Origin: Palsa-506 sp963836355 | GTDB taxonomy: Bacteria > Actinomycetota > Actinomycetes > Streptosporangiales > Streptosporangiaceae | Length of the DNA stretch: 64,000 nt | Direction of reading: 5' to 3' | NCBI GenBank assembly: GCA_963836355.1 | Contig: CAWIJO010000002.1 | Location: forward strand, 496,001 to 560,000 | Part shown: positions 35,398 to 44,050 of the stretch, piece after piece | Layout of the letters: each line of letters begins with the position of its first letter | Numbering within the stretch: position 1 is the first letter of the stretch | Made by a program: the position numbers and the translations under genes | Notes under the pieces: generated by a model | Database searches by the model: none | What the model was told of the DNA's origin: nothing | What the model saw: only the letters and a program-made list of their open reading frames with translations

Positions 35398-35934
35398 ATG
35401 GCGACCCTGACCTGCCCTGTCTGCGCTGCCGAGGTCAAGGCGGACGACCTCATCTGCTTCACCTGCGGCGCCAACCTGCCGCGGGTGCGCTCCCGCGATG
35501 ACGACCCGCCCGCCTCGATAACCGTCATGCAGGAGTATCTCAAGGGCGAGGACAGGAACGTCCCGATCTCCCCCACGGTGCTGCGCCTGGCCTTTCCGGC
35601 GGGCAATGTCGAGGTACCAGCGGGCACGTCCCTGCTGCTCGGGCGGGATCCGGAGGATTCCCTGGTCGCGGCCGCGTTTGCCAGTTACGAGAACGTATCG
35701 AGGCGGCACGCGACGGTCACCGTCGACGATGCCGGCCATGCGACTATCCGGGACGAGCACTCGACGAACGGGACCTTCGTCAACGGCGACCGGGTGCTCC
35801 CCGGCACCGGCGTCCGGCTGGCGGACGGCGACATCGTCCGGCTGGCTGGCGACGTGAGCGCGGAGGTCTCGCTGCCCCGGCAGGAGCCCGACCCGGCCAC
35901 GCTCAGCCGGGAGGATCGCCCGGATCCGCAGTGA
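35398..35934 (+). CDS. zinc-ribbon and FHA domain protein
   Basis: 178 residues. The N-terminus has a zinc ribbon (C6, C9, C20, C23 in 'CPVCAAEV ... CFTCG'). The FHA domain, from about residue 75, shows the conserved 'LLLGRDP', 'ENVSRRHATV' (S101, R102, H104) and 'DEHSTNGTFVNGDRVL' (N124) phosphothreonine-binding residues. FHA proteins read phosphorylated Thr made by Ser/Thr kinases such as Pkn enzymes. The kinase-like gene at 40814 is a possible but distant partner. The acidic C-terminus overlaps the end of the gene on the opposite strand. Confidence 0.92.
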   Translation: MATLTCPVCAAEVKADDLICFTCGANLPRVRSRDDDPPASITVMQEYLKGEDRNVPISPTVLRLAFPAGNVEVPAGTSLLLGRDPEDSLVAAAFASYENVSRRHATVTVDDAGHATIRDEHSTNGTFVNGDRVLPGTGVRLADGDIVRLAGDVSAEVSLPRQEPDPATLSREDRPDPQ

Positions 35935-36292
35935 ACCACGGCTCACCAGGATCGCCGGCCGAGAACCAGGGCCGGTAGGGATCGCCGCCGCGCGGCGGCC
36001 AGGCGGCCGCCGCGCCGTCGCGATGGCCGCCGTATCCCGGCGACGAGGGATGGCTCGCCCGCAGGGCCTCGAGCCGCCGGCCGAGATCATCCGGCCGGCC
36101 AGCATCCGCAGCTGCGGCCGCGGCATCCGCGTCCCGGTCCGCGCCGTCCGCAATGCCCGCGTCCTGATCCGGGCCGGCCGCGGCCCGGTCCGCGCGTCCG
36201 GGTCCCGCACGGTGCCCGGCCGGGTCCGTCGCGCCCGTGTTACCCGGCTCAGCTAACTCCCGGCGCTCGCCGGGGGAATCAATCCGTCGCAT
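35903..36292 (-). CDS. hypothetical acidic protein (129 aa)
   Basis: A frame with consistently G/C-ending codons and no competing gene. It is hydrophilic, Asp/Ala/Pro/Gly-rich ('DADAAAAAADAGRPDDLGRR', 'LEALRASHPSSPGYGGHRD') and ends with Trp-containing repeats 'PYRPWFSAGDPGEPWFTADP'. It overlaps the 3' end of the FHA gene tail-to-tail by 32 bases. No family was recognised and it may be disordered. Confidence 0.4.
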   Translation of the reverse strand: MRRIDSPGERRELAEPGNTGATDPAGHRAGPGRADRAAAGPDQDAGIADGADRDADAAAAAADAGRPDDLGRRLEALRASHPSSPGYGGHRDGAAAAWPPRGGDPYRPWFSAGDPGEPWFTADPGDPPG

Positions 36293-36415
36293 CTAGCTGA
36301 TTCTGCCGCCCTGCGGTGCCCAAAAGCCAGCGCCTGCCCTGGTGCTTGCGCTGCCAGATCGCAACCTGATCAGCCGGGCCGCCGGATAACCGGACGGCTG
36401 CCGCAATCTGGGCCT

Positions 36416-37050
36416 TTGGACGCGGCGGCCAGGACCTGCCGGTTCACCGCCCGGCACGGCGAGTACACGGTAGACCTGCCGATGGACCCGATGCACGGCA
36501 CGGTCGGGGTAGCGCCCGCGATGCTGGAGGTCCGCAGCGCGCTGGTGCCGGACGCGTTCGGCGGCAACATGGACACCCCGGAGATGCGCGCTGGCGCTAC
36601 CTGCTACCTAGGCGTCAACGTCGAGGGTGCGCTGCTGTCGCTCGGCGACGGGCACGCCCGCCAGGGCGAGGGCGAGACCTGCGGCGTCGCGGTCGAGTGC
36701 GCGATGAACACGGTCATGGTGGTTGACCTGATCAAGGGCGCGGCGTGCCCCTGGCCGCGGCTGGAATCGGACAAGTACCTGATGTCCGCCGGTTCCGCGC
36801 GCCCGCTGGAGGACGCGTTCCGCATTGCCCAGCTGGACATGGTGCAGTGGCTCGGCGCCGAGTACGGGTTCACCCGCTGGATGCCTACCAGCTCATTACC
36901 CAGGTGATCGAGGCGCCGCTGGCTAACGTCTGCGACCCGAACTACACCAGCCTGGCGAAACTGCCCAAGCGCTACCTGCCGGCCATCGCGGCGATGGGCG
37001 GCGCGCACGCCCGGCTCCGCGGGCTGGCCGGCCAGTACCTGGGCCGCTAG
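36416..37050 (+). pseudogene. acetamidase/formamidase family, 5'-truncated and frameshifted
   Basis: The body matches the FmdA/AmdA family: 'YTVDLPMDPMHGTVGVAPAM', 'DAFGGNMDTPEMRAGATCYL', 'VEGALLSLGDGHARQGEGET' (metal-binding Asp/His region) and 'VMVVDLIKGAACPWPRLESD'. One base is missing near 36878, where 'YGFTRWMP' should be 'YGFTRLDAYQLITQ'; the tail continues in the other frame to 37050. Roughly the first 100 residues are absent, since nothing upstream of 36416 resembles the family. Inactive. Confidence 0.75.
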
Positions 37051-38096
37051 CCGCGGCCCGGCCGGAGGAAGCGCTGGACGTCGGCGGCGTCGGCCAGCAA
37101 GGCCGCCTCGTCGGCGGTGGTCAGCGGCGCGAACGGCGCTAGCGTGACCTGGCCGCGGGGCATGCTCCAGGTGCCGGCGGCGCGGCCGCCGACGAGGGCG
37201 AAGGGCCGGAATACGCCGTTTGACGTCACGATGCCCTGGCTGGGCCCGAGCACCGGCTCGCGGGAAACCCAGCCGTGCAGCAGCGGGTCGAACGCACCGA
37301 GCAGCAGCGGCGGCGGGAACCCGGGCTCATCATCGCGTGCGACCTTCTCCAGGCTGACCAGGCCGTCGTCATGTTCGGCCAGGCCGGCGCCGATGGCGGC
37401 CAGGCCGCGACGGGCATCGCGCAGCGGCAGCCCGGCCCACTTGGCCAGGTCCCGGTCGGCCGCCGGGCCGTGCCCGGCCAGGTAGCGCCGGGCCAGCTCG
37501 GCCAGCGCAGTGTCCCGGTCCAGCGGGGCCGGCGGCGCGCCGAGCCAGTCGCGCACCAGCGCGAAGGCGTGCTCGGCGCCGAGCATCGGCCCGCGCACGA
37601 TGTGCCCGCGCCGCGAGGCAACGGCCAGGATGTGCACTAGGGCCTGTCCGTCGGTGCGGACGCCGGCCGCCGCGATCCGCTCGCCGAGCTGCGCCCGGGT
37701 CAGCGGGCCGTCCGCGGCGAGCGCCGTCTCGATCGCGGCGACCGCCTTGTCGGCGTCGCCCGCCGATACCCCCTCCTGCGCCAGGCGGCGCGCGCTCGCC
37801 GAGGCCAGCTGGGGCGTCGTGAGCGGGTGCAGCCACCAGTAGTCCTCGGTGCGGACGAGATGCAGCGTGCCCCGGTTCAGCCAGGTGATCAGGAGCGAGC
37901 GCTCGCCGGTCAGCGCCCGGTCGACGTCCGCCGCGGTCAGGCCGGCTGACCGGGCGCGGATGGCGAGCCGGGCGCCGCGCGGGTCCTGGCCCTGCACCGC
38001 GAGCAGCCGCCCGACGACGGCCACGACGCTGGCGGCCGGCTCGCCATACAGCTGCTGGGCAGCGAACCGCGCCGCCTGCACCGCCCGGCTCACCAT
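37047..38096 (-). CDS. winged-helix DNA-binding domain protein (HTH_42/YcaQ-like)
   Basis: 349 residues beginning 'MVSRAVQAARFAAQQLYGEP'. 'LLAVQGQDPRGARLAIRARS', 'LLITWLNRGTLHLVRTEDYW' and 'WLHPLT' are typical of this actinobacterial crosslink-repair-like (YcaQ/AlkX superfamily) group, which keeps the 'Q-x-Q/D' type block near the N-terminus. The C-terminal part has 'LLGAFDPLLHGWVSREPVLG' and 'GVFRPFALVGGRAAGTW'. E. coli YcaQ is a DNA glycosylase for interstrand crosslinks; whether this protein acts alike is inference. It overlaps the formamidase remnant by 4 bases tail-to-tail. Confidence 0.85.
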   Translation of the reverse strand: MVSRAVQAARFAAQQLYGEPAASVVAVVGRLLAVQGQDPRGARLAIRARSAGLTAADVDRALTGERSLLITWLNRGTLHLVRTEDYWWLHPLTTPQLASASARRLAQEGVSAGDADKAVAAIETALAADGPLTRAQLGERIAAAGVRTDGQALVHILAVASRRGHIVRGPMLGAEHAFALVRDWLGAPPAPLDRDTALAELARRYLAGHGPAADRDLAKWAGLPLRDARRGLAAIGAGLAEHDDGLVSLEKVARDDEPGFPPPLLLGAFDPLLHGWVSREPVLGPSQGIVTSNGVFRPFALVGGRAAGTWSMPRGQVTLAPFAPLTTADEAALLADAADVQRFLRPGRG

Positions 38097-38146
38097 GAGC
38101 GGAATTCGCTGGCCCGGCGGGCGGCCGAAATGCCACGATTGCAGTC

Positions 38147-38512
38147 ATGCCGATCGACAAGGTAAATCTCACCGAGAAGCTGGGGACTTTCACCGAGCAC
38201 TGGTCTCCGAAGATCATCGGGCGGATGAACGACTACGAACTCAAGATCGTCAAGCTTCAGGGCGAGTTCGTCTGGCATCAGCACGACGATACCGACGAGG
38301 TCTTCCTCGTGCTCGACGGCGAGCTGACCATCGACCTGCCGGACGGCACCGTGGTCCTCGGGCCGCAGGAGACGGTGACGATCCCGCGCGGCGTCCGGCA
38401 CCGGCCGCGGGCCGAGGCGCAGGCCTCGGCGCTGCTGATCGAGCCGGCCGGCGTGGTCAACACCGGCGAGGCCGGCGGCGAGCTGACCGCCACCCCGGAG
38501 TCACTCATCTAG
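38147..38512 (+). CDS. cupin domain protein
   Basis: 121 residues with a single cupin barrel: 'LQGEFVWHQHDDTDEVFLVL' (metal-ligand H-x-H-x4-E) and 'GPQETVTIPRGVRHRPRAEA' with the second-motif His. It starts 'MPIDKVNLTEKLGTF'. A short C-terminal tail 'TGEAGGELTATPESLI' is characteristic of this small group. Fe, Mn or Zn binding is expected; the substrate is unknown. It is convergent with the amidohydrolase. Confidence 0.93.
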   Translation: MPIDKVNLTEKLGTFTEHWSPKIIGRMNDYELKIVKLQGEFVWHQHDDTDEVFLVLDGELTIDLPDGTVVLGPQETVTIPRGVRHRPRAEAQASALLIEPAGVVNTGEAGGELTATPESLI

Positions 38513-38523
38513 CCCGGCCGACC

Positions 38524-40213
38524 CTAAAGGTCGCCAGCCGCGTAGACCCGCTCGCCCTCGACGTAGGTTGCCAGCACCCGCAGGCCGGCGATCTCCCCTG
38601 GCGGGACGCTGAACGGGTCCCGGTCGAGCACGATCAGGTCGGCCAGCCGGCCTGGCTCGAGCACGGCGGTCACGCCGTCGGTGTGGTTCACGTAGGCGGA
38701 GCCGATCGTGTACGCGCCGAGCGCCTCGGCCAGGCCGAGGCCCTGCTCCGGCAGGAACGGCTCAGCGTCGCCGCCGGTGGCGCCGGGCAGCGCCCGGTTC
38801 ACCGCCACGTGGATGGCGCGCAGCGGGTTCGCGCTGCTCACCGCCCAGTCGCTGCCGGCCGCGAGGCGGGCGCCGGACCGGGCCAGGTCGCCGAACAGGT
38901 ACTGCCTGGCAGCCCGCTGCGGCCCGATGAACGGGATGGTCAGCTCGTCCATCTGCGGCTCGTGCGCGGCCCAGAGTGCCTGCATGTTGGCGGTGACGTT
39001 CAATGCGCTGAAACGGGGTACGTCGGCCGGGTGCATGACCTGCAGGTGCGCGATGTGGTGGCGGTGGTCATTGGCGCCGTTGGCGGCCCGGGCAGCTGCC
39101 ACCGCATCCAGCGCCTCGCGCACCGCGCGGTCCCCGATGGCGTGGAAGTGCACCTGGAATTGCTCGGCATCCAGCCGGGTGACAGCCTCGCACAGTTCTT
39201 CCGGGTCGACATAGGACAGGCCGCGGTTGCCGGTCTGGCAGCCGCAGGAGTCGTAATAGGGGTCAATCATCCCGGCGGTGAAGTTCTCCGCCACGCCATC
39301 CAGCATGATCTTCACCGTGTTCGCCCGGAACCGGCCCGCCTGGCCCTGCTCGCGGCGGCCGAGCAGCTCACCGAGCTGGCCGAGGCCGCGACGGCGGTCC
39401 CACCACAGCGCGCCGGCCACCCGGGCAGTGAGCTGGCCGCCGCCCGCGGCCGCCAGGTAGGCCGGCAGCGGGTCGGCCGAGCCGAGATAATCCCCGACGA
39501 TCGCATCCTGCCAGGCGGTGACTCCCCTGGCATGCAGGTGCGCCTGGGCGAGCAGCAGGCCGGCCAGGCTGTCCTCAGAGGTGACCGCGGGGACGTGCCT
39601 GCCGACCAGGGTGGCCGCGCCCTCGTGCAGGGTGCCCTGCGGCGACCCGCCTGGCTCGCGCTCGATCCGGCCGTCCGGCGGAATCCGGGGTGCGCGCGCC
39701 GATCCCGGCCAGCTCGAGCGCGCGGGTGCTGGCCCACGCCCCGTGCGCGTCCCGGTTCAGCAGGAACGCGGCCCGGCCGCCGGTCACCTGGTCGAGCAGG
39801 CCGCGGCCTGGCGTCCCGCCGGGGAACCATTCCATCCGCCAGCCGGCCCCGGCGATCCAGGCCTGGCCCGGGCGGGAGTCGGCGTAGCACCGGATCCTGG
39901 CCAGCGCCTCGTCCAGCGAGGCGGCGCCGATCAGGTTGCAGCAGACCATGGTGACCCCGGCGAACGCGGGATGCACGTGCGCGTCCTGGAAGCCGGGCAG
40001 CAGCGCCCGGCCGCGCAGGTCGATGACCTCCGTGGCCGGCCCGGTCAAGTCCCGGACCTGCTGGTCGCCCGCCACCGCGACGGCGAGGATGCGACCGCCG
40101 GCCACCACCACCGCGCCGGCTGCCTGGCCGTCGCTGGCAGCCGCGACTAGCCGCCGCCTGGCCTGGTCAGCGGTGTAAACCGGGCCACCAGTAAAAATCA
40201 GGTCGGCTTGCAT
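38524..40213 (-). pseudogene. YtcJ-like metal-dependent amidohydrolase, one frameshift
   Basis: The N-terminal half (40213 to about 39685) reads 'LIFTGGPVYTADQARRRLVA' and 'GRALLPGFQDAHVHPAFAGV' (H-x-H metal motif). One surplus T in the segment near 39683 shifts the frame; the other frame continues 'PPDGRIEREPGGSPQGTLHE' and then 'VKIMLDGVAENFTAG', 'FQVHFHAIGDRAVREALDAV' and 'RLAAGSDWAVSSANPLRAIH' (the last metal Asp). The C-terminus is complete to 38524. The restored protein would be about 560 residues, normal for Amidohydro_3. It could be an assembly error. Confidence 0.85.
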
Positions 40214-40231
40214 CGGTTTGGTATGCCGCTG

Positions 40232-40531
40232 CTATGCCGCGCACTCCCGGCAGACCAGCAGGTTGCCCTTGGTCTCTGCCAGCTGACTCCGGTGATGCAC
40301 CAGGAAACAGCTTGAGCAGGTGAACTCGTCCGCCTGGCGCGGGATCACGCGGAACGAGAGTTCCTCGTTCGACAGATCCGCGCCGGGCAGTTCCAGTGAT
40401 TCGGCCACGTCGTCCGGATCGACGTCAATCGTGGAAGATGACTTGTCCATCCGCCGCGCCTGCAGTTCTTGCAGGCTGTCCTCGGTGAGCTCGTCGTCCG
40501 TCTTCCGCGGGCTGTCGTAGTCAGTAGCCAT
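40232..40531 (-). CDS. DUF4193 protein
   Basis: 99 residues from ATG 40531 ('MATDYDSPRKTDDELTEDSL'). The acidic N-terminal half has 'SSTIDVDPDDVAESLELPGA'. The C-terminal half has two C-x2-C knuckles, 'DEFTCSSCFLVHHRSQLA' and 'LLVCRECAA', probably binding zinc. The family is nearly universal and single-copy in actinobacteria but its function is not known. It supports an actinobacterial origin for the window. Confidence 0.95.
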   Translation of the reverse strand: MATDYDSPRKTDDELTEDSLQELQARRMDKSSSTIDVDPDDVAESLELPGADLSNEELSFRVIPRQADEFTCSSCFLVHHRSQLAETKGNLLVCRECAA

Positions 40532-40813
40532 CTGGCCCATACCCCTCCATGTCTTGCGCCTCGTCGCGCGGGATGTAACGCTCGGGAGGCCGTAGTTGTG
40601 CCCGATTCCGGCGGCGAATTCTGTCACGTCCCGGCGCCAGCTACACGTAGCTGGCCGCCAGCGAAGATTTCGTGTCGCCCCGGGGTCCGGTCTGGCCGCG
40701 CCACCGGCATCTTCACCAGCGAGTAACTTAGTCGATCAGCACAGCTCTGCAGCGCAGAGTGCGTATGGTACGAACCGCACATCATGCCACGCCAGACCTC
40801 GCGGAGGCGACGC

Positions 40814-42130
40814 ATGCCCCAGGTCGCGCCACTGCGTCCCGACGACCCCAAGCGCGTCGGGCGCTATCGGCTGACCGGGCGGATCACCGGGATACCTCGC
40901 AGCAGCCCCGCGTATCTCGGCCGGGCCACCGACGGCGACCGGGTGACGCTCACCCTGTTCGCACCGGAGCGGACGCCGGACAGCGCTGTCCGGGACCGGT
41001 TCACGGCGGAGGCCAGGGCAGCTCGCCGGGTAACGCCGTTCTGCGCCGCCCGGATCCTTGACGCCGGCCTGGAGAATAACCAGGCCTACCTGGTCAGCGA
41101 GTACGTGGCCGGGGCGCTGCTGTCCGAGACGGTCGCCGCGGCCGGGCCGCGTGAAGGCGAGGAGCTTGCGGCGCTGGCCATCGGCATGGCGACCGGCCTG
41201 GCCGCGGTGCACCAGGCCGGGCTGGTGCACGGCGAGTTCGGGCCCGAGCACGTCGTGCTCGGTGCCGACGGGCCGCGGGTGATCGGCTTCGCCATCACGC
41301 CGCCGTACGGCGCGGCCACGCCCGCCGCCGACATGCTCGCGTGGGCGCAGGCAGTGCTGTTCGCCGCCACTGGGAAGAGCGCGGCCGGGCGGGCGGACCT
41401 AGCGCTGCTGCCGGAGCCGCTGCGCGGCGTGGTCGCGAGCTGCGCCACGCCGGAGCCCGCGGCCAGGCCGACCGCCCGGCAGGCCCTGGTCCGGCTCCTC
41501 GTCCAGGAAAACCCGCCGGCCGGCTTGCTGGCCGAGGGATCCAGGCGCGCAGCGAAGGCTGCGGCGCACGCCCCGGCCGAGCCGCCACCAGGGGCTGCGC
41601 GCCCGGCTGGCCAGGCCGCCCGGCCCCGGCGGGCGCGAGCAATTGGCTGGGCGGCGGCGGCGGCCGTCTGCCTGCTGGCGATCGCGGTCGCCGTGCGGGT
41701 GCTGCAGGACGCCAGCTCAGCCGGCCCCGCGCGCGCGGTCAACCCCGCCTCGGCCAACCGGCCGGCCGCATCCAGCACGGCGCCGGCGTCCAGCCCGTCG
41801 CCGTCGCCTACCGCGACGCTGCCCGCCGCGGTGAACGGCACCTGGTCCGGATCCGTGCAGCAGGGCAGCGGCAACATCGATACCGCGGTCAAGCTCGACG
41901 GCAGCTCACCGAATGGCACGATCACCTACTCCGGCACCTCGTTCACCTGCTCGGGCAGCCTCAAGCTGAAGTCGGCAGCGCACCAGACCTTCACGATGAG
42001 CCAGCAGATCGTGGCCGGGGACTGCCTGAACGGCATCGTGACGCTGCGGCAGCGGCCCAACGGGTCGCTGAAGTTCAACTTCAAGGGAGCGTCGAGCCTC
42101 GCCGCCACCGGCACCCTGACCAGGCAGTAG
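40814..42130 (+). CDS. membrane-anchored serine/threonine pseudokinase
   Basis: 438 residues from ATG 40814 (GGAGG 6 bases upstream). Residues 15-235 are a Pkn-type kinase fold ('RVGRYRLTGRITG', 'AYLVSEYVAGALLSE', 'GMATGLAAVHQAGLVHG'), but the catalytic residues are gone. The VAIK-type Lys strand reads 'RVTLTLF' (residues 43-49), the HRD loop reads H139-G140-E141 ('HGEFGPEHVV'), and DFG is 'GFA' (158-160). A transmembrane helix lies at about 277-297, followed by a Ser/Pro/Ala linker and an extracellular β-rich domain of about 100 residues with two Cys ('GTSFTCSGSLKLKS', 'VAGDCLNGIVTLRQ'). It is divergent from DUF4193. Confidence 0.88.
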   Translation: MPQVAPLRPDDPKRVGRYRLTGRITGIPRSSPAYLGRATDGDRVTLTLFAPERTPDSAVRDRFTAEARAARRVTPFCAARILDAGLENNQAYLVSEYVAGALLSETVAAAGPREGEELAALAIGMATGLAAVHQAGLVHGEFGPEHVVLGADGPRVIGFAITPPYGAATPAADMLAWAQAVLFAATGKSAAGRADLALLPEPLRGVVASCATPEPAARPTARQALVRLLVQENPPAGLLAEGSRRAAKAAAHAPAEPPPGAARPAGQAARPRRARAIGWAAAAAVCLLAIAVAVRVLQDASSAGPARAVNPASANRPAASSTAPASSPSPSPTATLPAAVNGTWSGSVQQGSGNIDTAVKLDGSSPNGTITYSGTSFTCSGSLKLKSAAHQTFTMSQQIVAGDCLNGIVTLRQRPNGSLKFNFKGASSLAATGTLTRQ

Positions 42131-42154
42131 CCGACTCCGGCAGTTCGCCTGCGG

Positions 42155-42871
42155 CTACTCGTCCCGCTCGGCGTGCAGGCCCGACAGCAGCTCCTGCAGC
42201 GCGCCGAACAGGCCTGGCCCGGCCGCGATGGTCATCGCCGGGCTGGCCGGCCGGCCCGCCAGCCCGGCGACCTGGGCCCCGGCCTCGCCGGCGATGAGCC
42301 CGCCGGCCGCGATATCCCAGTAATTCACGCCCCGCTCGAAGTAGCCGTCGACCCGGCCGGCCGCCAGCGAGCAAAGGTCGACGGCGGCGGACCCGCCGCG
42401 CCGGATGTCGCGCACCCGCGGCAGCACTGCCGCCACGACCTCGCCCTGCACCTTGCGCCTAGCGGATCCGTAGCCGAAGCCGGTCGCGACCAGCGCCTGG
42501 CCGAGCGGGACGCCGACGTTGCAGCGCAGCGCGGCCGGCGGCCCGCTGCCCGACCACAGCCACGCGCCGGCGCCCAGCATCGCGCAGAACTCTTCGCCGC
42601 GCGACGGCACGGCCACTGCACCGGCGAGCACCGTGCCAGCGACTTCGACCGCAACGCTGACCGACCAGTCGGGCAGGCCGTACAGGTAGTTCACGGTGCC
42701 ATCCAGCGGATCCACGATCCAGCGGACCCGGCCGTGCCCGGACTCGCCGCCTTCCTCGCCGAGTATCGCGTCTCCCGGCCGCTCCGCCAGGATCCTCGTC
42801 CTGATCAGCGTCTCGGCAGCCTGGTCCATCGCGGTCACTATGTCCGTCGGGCTCGACTTCGTGGTGACCAC
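42155..42871 (-). CDS. inositol monophosphatase family protein (probably N-terminally frameshifted)
   Basis: The frame from GTG 42871 gives 238 residues with the family's metal and catalytic motifs: 'DAILGEEGGE' (GEE), 'RWIVDPLDGTVNYLYGLPDW' (DPLDGT) and 'NYWDIAAGGLIAGEAGA' (WD). A normal N-terminal helix, 'VSLPRAGQLLELARSVAAEA', is encoded just upstream in another frame, starting at GTG 42969, which overlaps the hemH stop as GTGA. A single-base difference near 42885 in a C/G-rich run would restore a 270-residue protein. Reaction: hydrolysis of inositol or related sugar phosphates, Mg-dependent. Co-transcribed with hemH. Confidence 0.88.
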   Translation of the reverse strand: MVTTKSSPTDIVTAMDQAAETLIRTRILAERPGDAILGEEGGESGHGRVRWIVDPLDGTVNYLYGLPDWSVSVAVEVAGTVLAGAVAVPSRGEEFCAMLGAGAWLWSGSGPPAALRCNVGVPLGQALVATGFGYGSARRKVQGEVVAAVLPRVRDIRRGGSAAVDLCSLAAGRVDGYFERGVNYWDIAAGGLIAGEAGAQVAGLAGRPASPAMTIAAGPGLFGALQELLSGLHAERDE

Positions 42872-42965
42872 GGCCGGGCGGCCGGCCGGGCGGCGGTCAT
42901 GCAGCAGCCGGCCTCGGCCGCGACCGACCTGGCCAGCTCGAGCAGCTGGCCCGCGCGCGGCAGGC

Positions 42966-44027
42966 TCACTGCTGCCCCCCCGGGCGGGCAGCGCAGCATC
43001 CGGCCGGGCAGGAATCGTGCCAGCTGCCGAGGTCGCCGAGCGCGGCCCTGGGGGCTCCGTCCAGCCGCTCGCGGACCAGCTCGGTGATCATCGCGATGAA
43101 GGCCGGGTCGGTGCCCGGGGTGGCCGCCCGCGCCAGCGGCAGGCCGAGGCTGCGGGCCGTCTCGGCGGCCTCCACGTCGAGGTCGTACCTGACTTCCATA
43201 TGGTCGGAGATGAAGCCGACCGGGACCAGGACCACCGCCGGCGTGCCTGCGCCGGCCAGCTCGACCAGGCAGTCGCTGACATCCGGGCCGAGCCACGGCT
43301 GCGACGGCGGGCCGCTCCGGCTCTGGTAAGCGAGCCGCCAGCGGCGGGCCGTGCCAGCTGGCCCCGGGCCGACCCGGTCAGCGACCAGCCGGGCCGCCTC
43401 GGCTAGCTGCGCCGGGTACGCACCGCAGCCGCCCGGGCCGCTCGCGGCCGCCATGCCCGCCGGGATGCTATGTGCAGTGAACACGAGTTCTGCTTCCGCG
43501 CAAACGGATGCATCCAGCGACTCGATTGCCCGCCGGGTGCTCGCGGCCAGCGGCTCGATGAAGCCCGGATGGTTGAAGTACTGCCGGATCTTGTCGATCT
43601 GCGGGGCGGCCGGTCCCGCTTGGCCGCAGGCCTGAGCGATGTCGTCGAGGTACTGCCGGCAGCTTGAGTACGAGCTGTAGGCGGCGGTCACGAAGGCGAG
43701 CGCGCGCCGCACGCCGTCGGCGGCCATTGCCCGGACGGTGTCGGCCAGGTAGGGATCGGTGTTCCTGTTCCCCCAGTAGACCGGGAGGTCCATGCCGCCA
43801 GCGGCGAAGTCCTTCTCGATGGCGGCGACCAGGTCGCGGCACTGCTGGTTGATCGGGCTCACCCCGCCGAACCGGTAATAGTGCCCGGCCACCTCCTCGA
43901 GCCGCTCGGGCGGCACGCCGCGGCCGCGGGTGACATTCTGCAGGAACGGGATGACGTCGCCGGGGCCCTCCGGCCCCCCGAAAGACACCAGCAGGAACGC
44001 GTCGTAGGGCGGCATGCCTCCATCCAA
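42966..44027 (-). CDS. hemH: ferrochelatase
   Basis: 353 residues; 'MPPYDAFLLVSFGGPEGPGD' (ATG 44015) is an alternative start 4 codons in. Class motifs: 'LQNVTRGRGVPPERLEEVAG', 'HYYRFGGVSPINQQC', 'WGNRNTDPYLADTVRAMAAD', 'TAAYSSYSSCRQYLDDI' and 'LVFTAHSIPAGM' with the conserved His, and 'VPVGFISDHMEVRYDLDVEA'. Three Cys near the C-terminus ('SCPAGCCAARPG') together with one further upstream could hold the 2Fe-2S cluster seen in actinobacterial enzymes. In actinobacteria this enzyme inserts iron into coproporphyrin III (CpfC) in the coproporphyrin-dependent haem pathway. Confidence 0.95.
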   Translation of the reverse strand: MDGGMPPYDAFLLVSFGGPEGPGDVIPFLQNVTRGRGVPPERLEEVAGHYYRFGGVSPINQQCRDLVAAIEKDFAAGGMDLPVYWGNRNTDPYLADTVRAMAADGVRRALAFVTAAYSSYSSCRQYLDDIAQACGQAGPAAPQIDKIRQYFNHPGFIEPLAASTRRAIESLDASVCAEAELVFTAHSIPAGMAAASGPGGCGAYPAQLAEAARLVADRVGPGPAGTARRWRLAYQSRSGPPSQPWLGPDVSDCLVELAGAGTPAVVLVPVGFISDHMEVRYDLDVEAAETARSLGLPLARAATPGTDPAFIAMITELVRERLDGAPRAALGDLGSWHDSCPAGCCAARPGGQQ

Positions 44028-44050
44028 TCAGGATGGCCGGGGCCGGCCGG

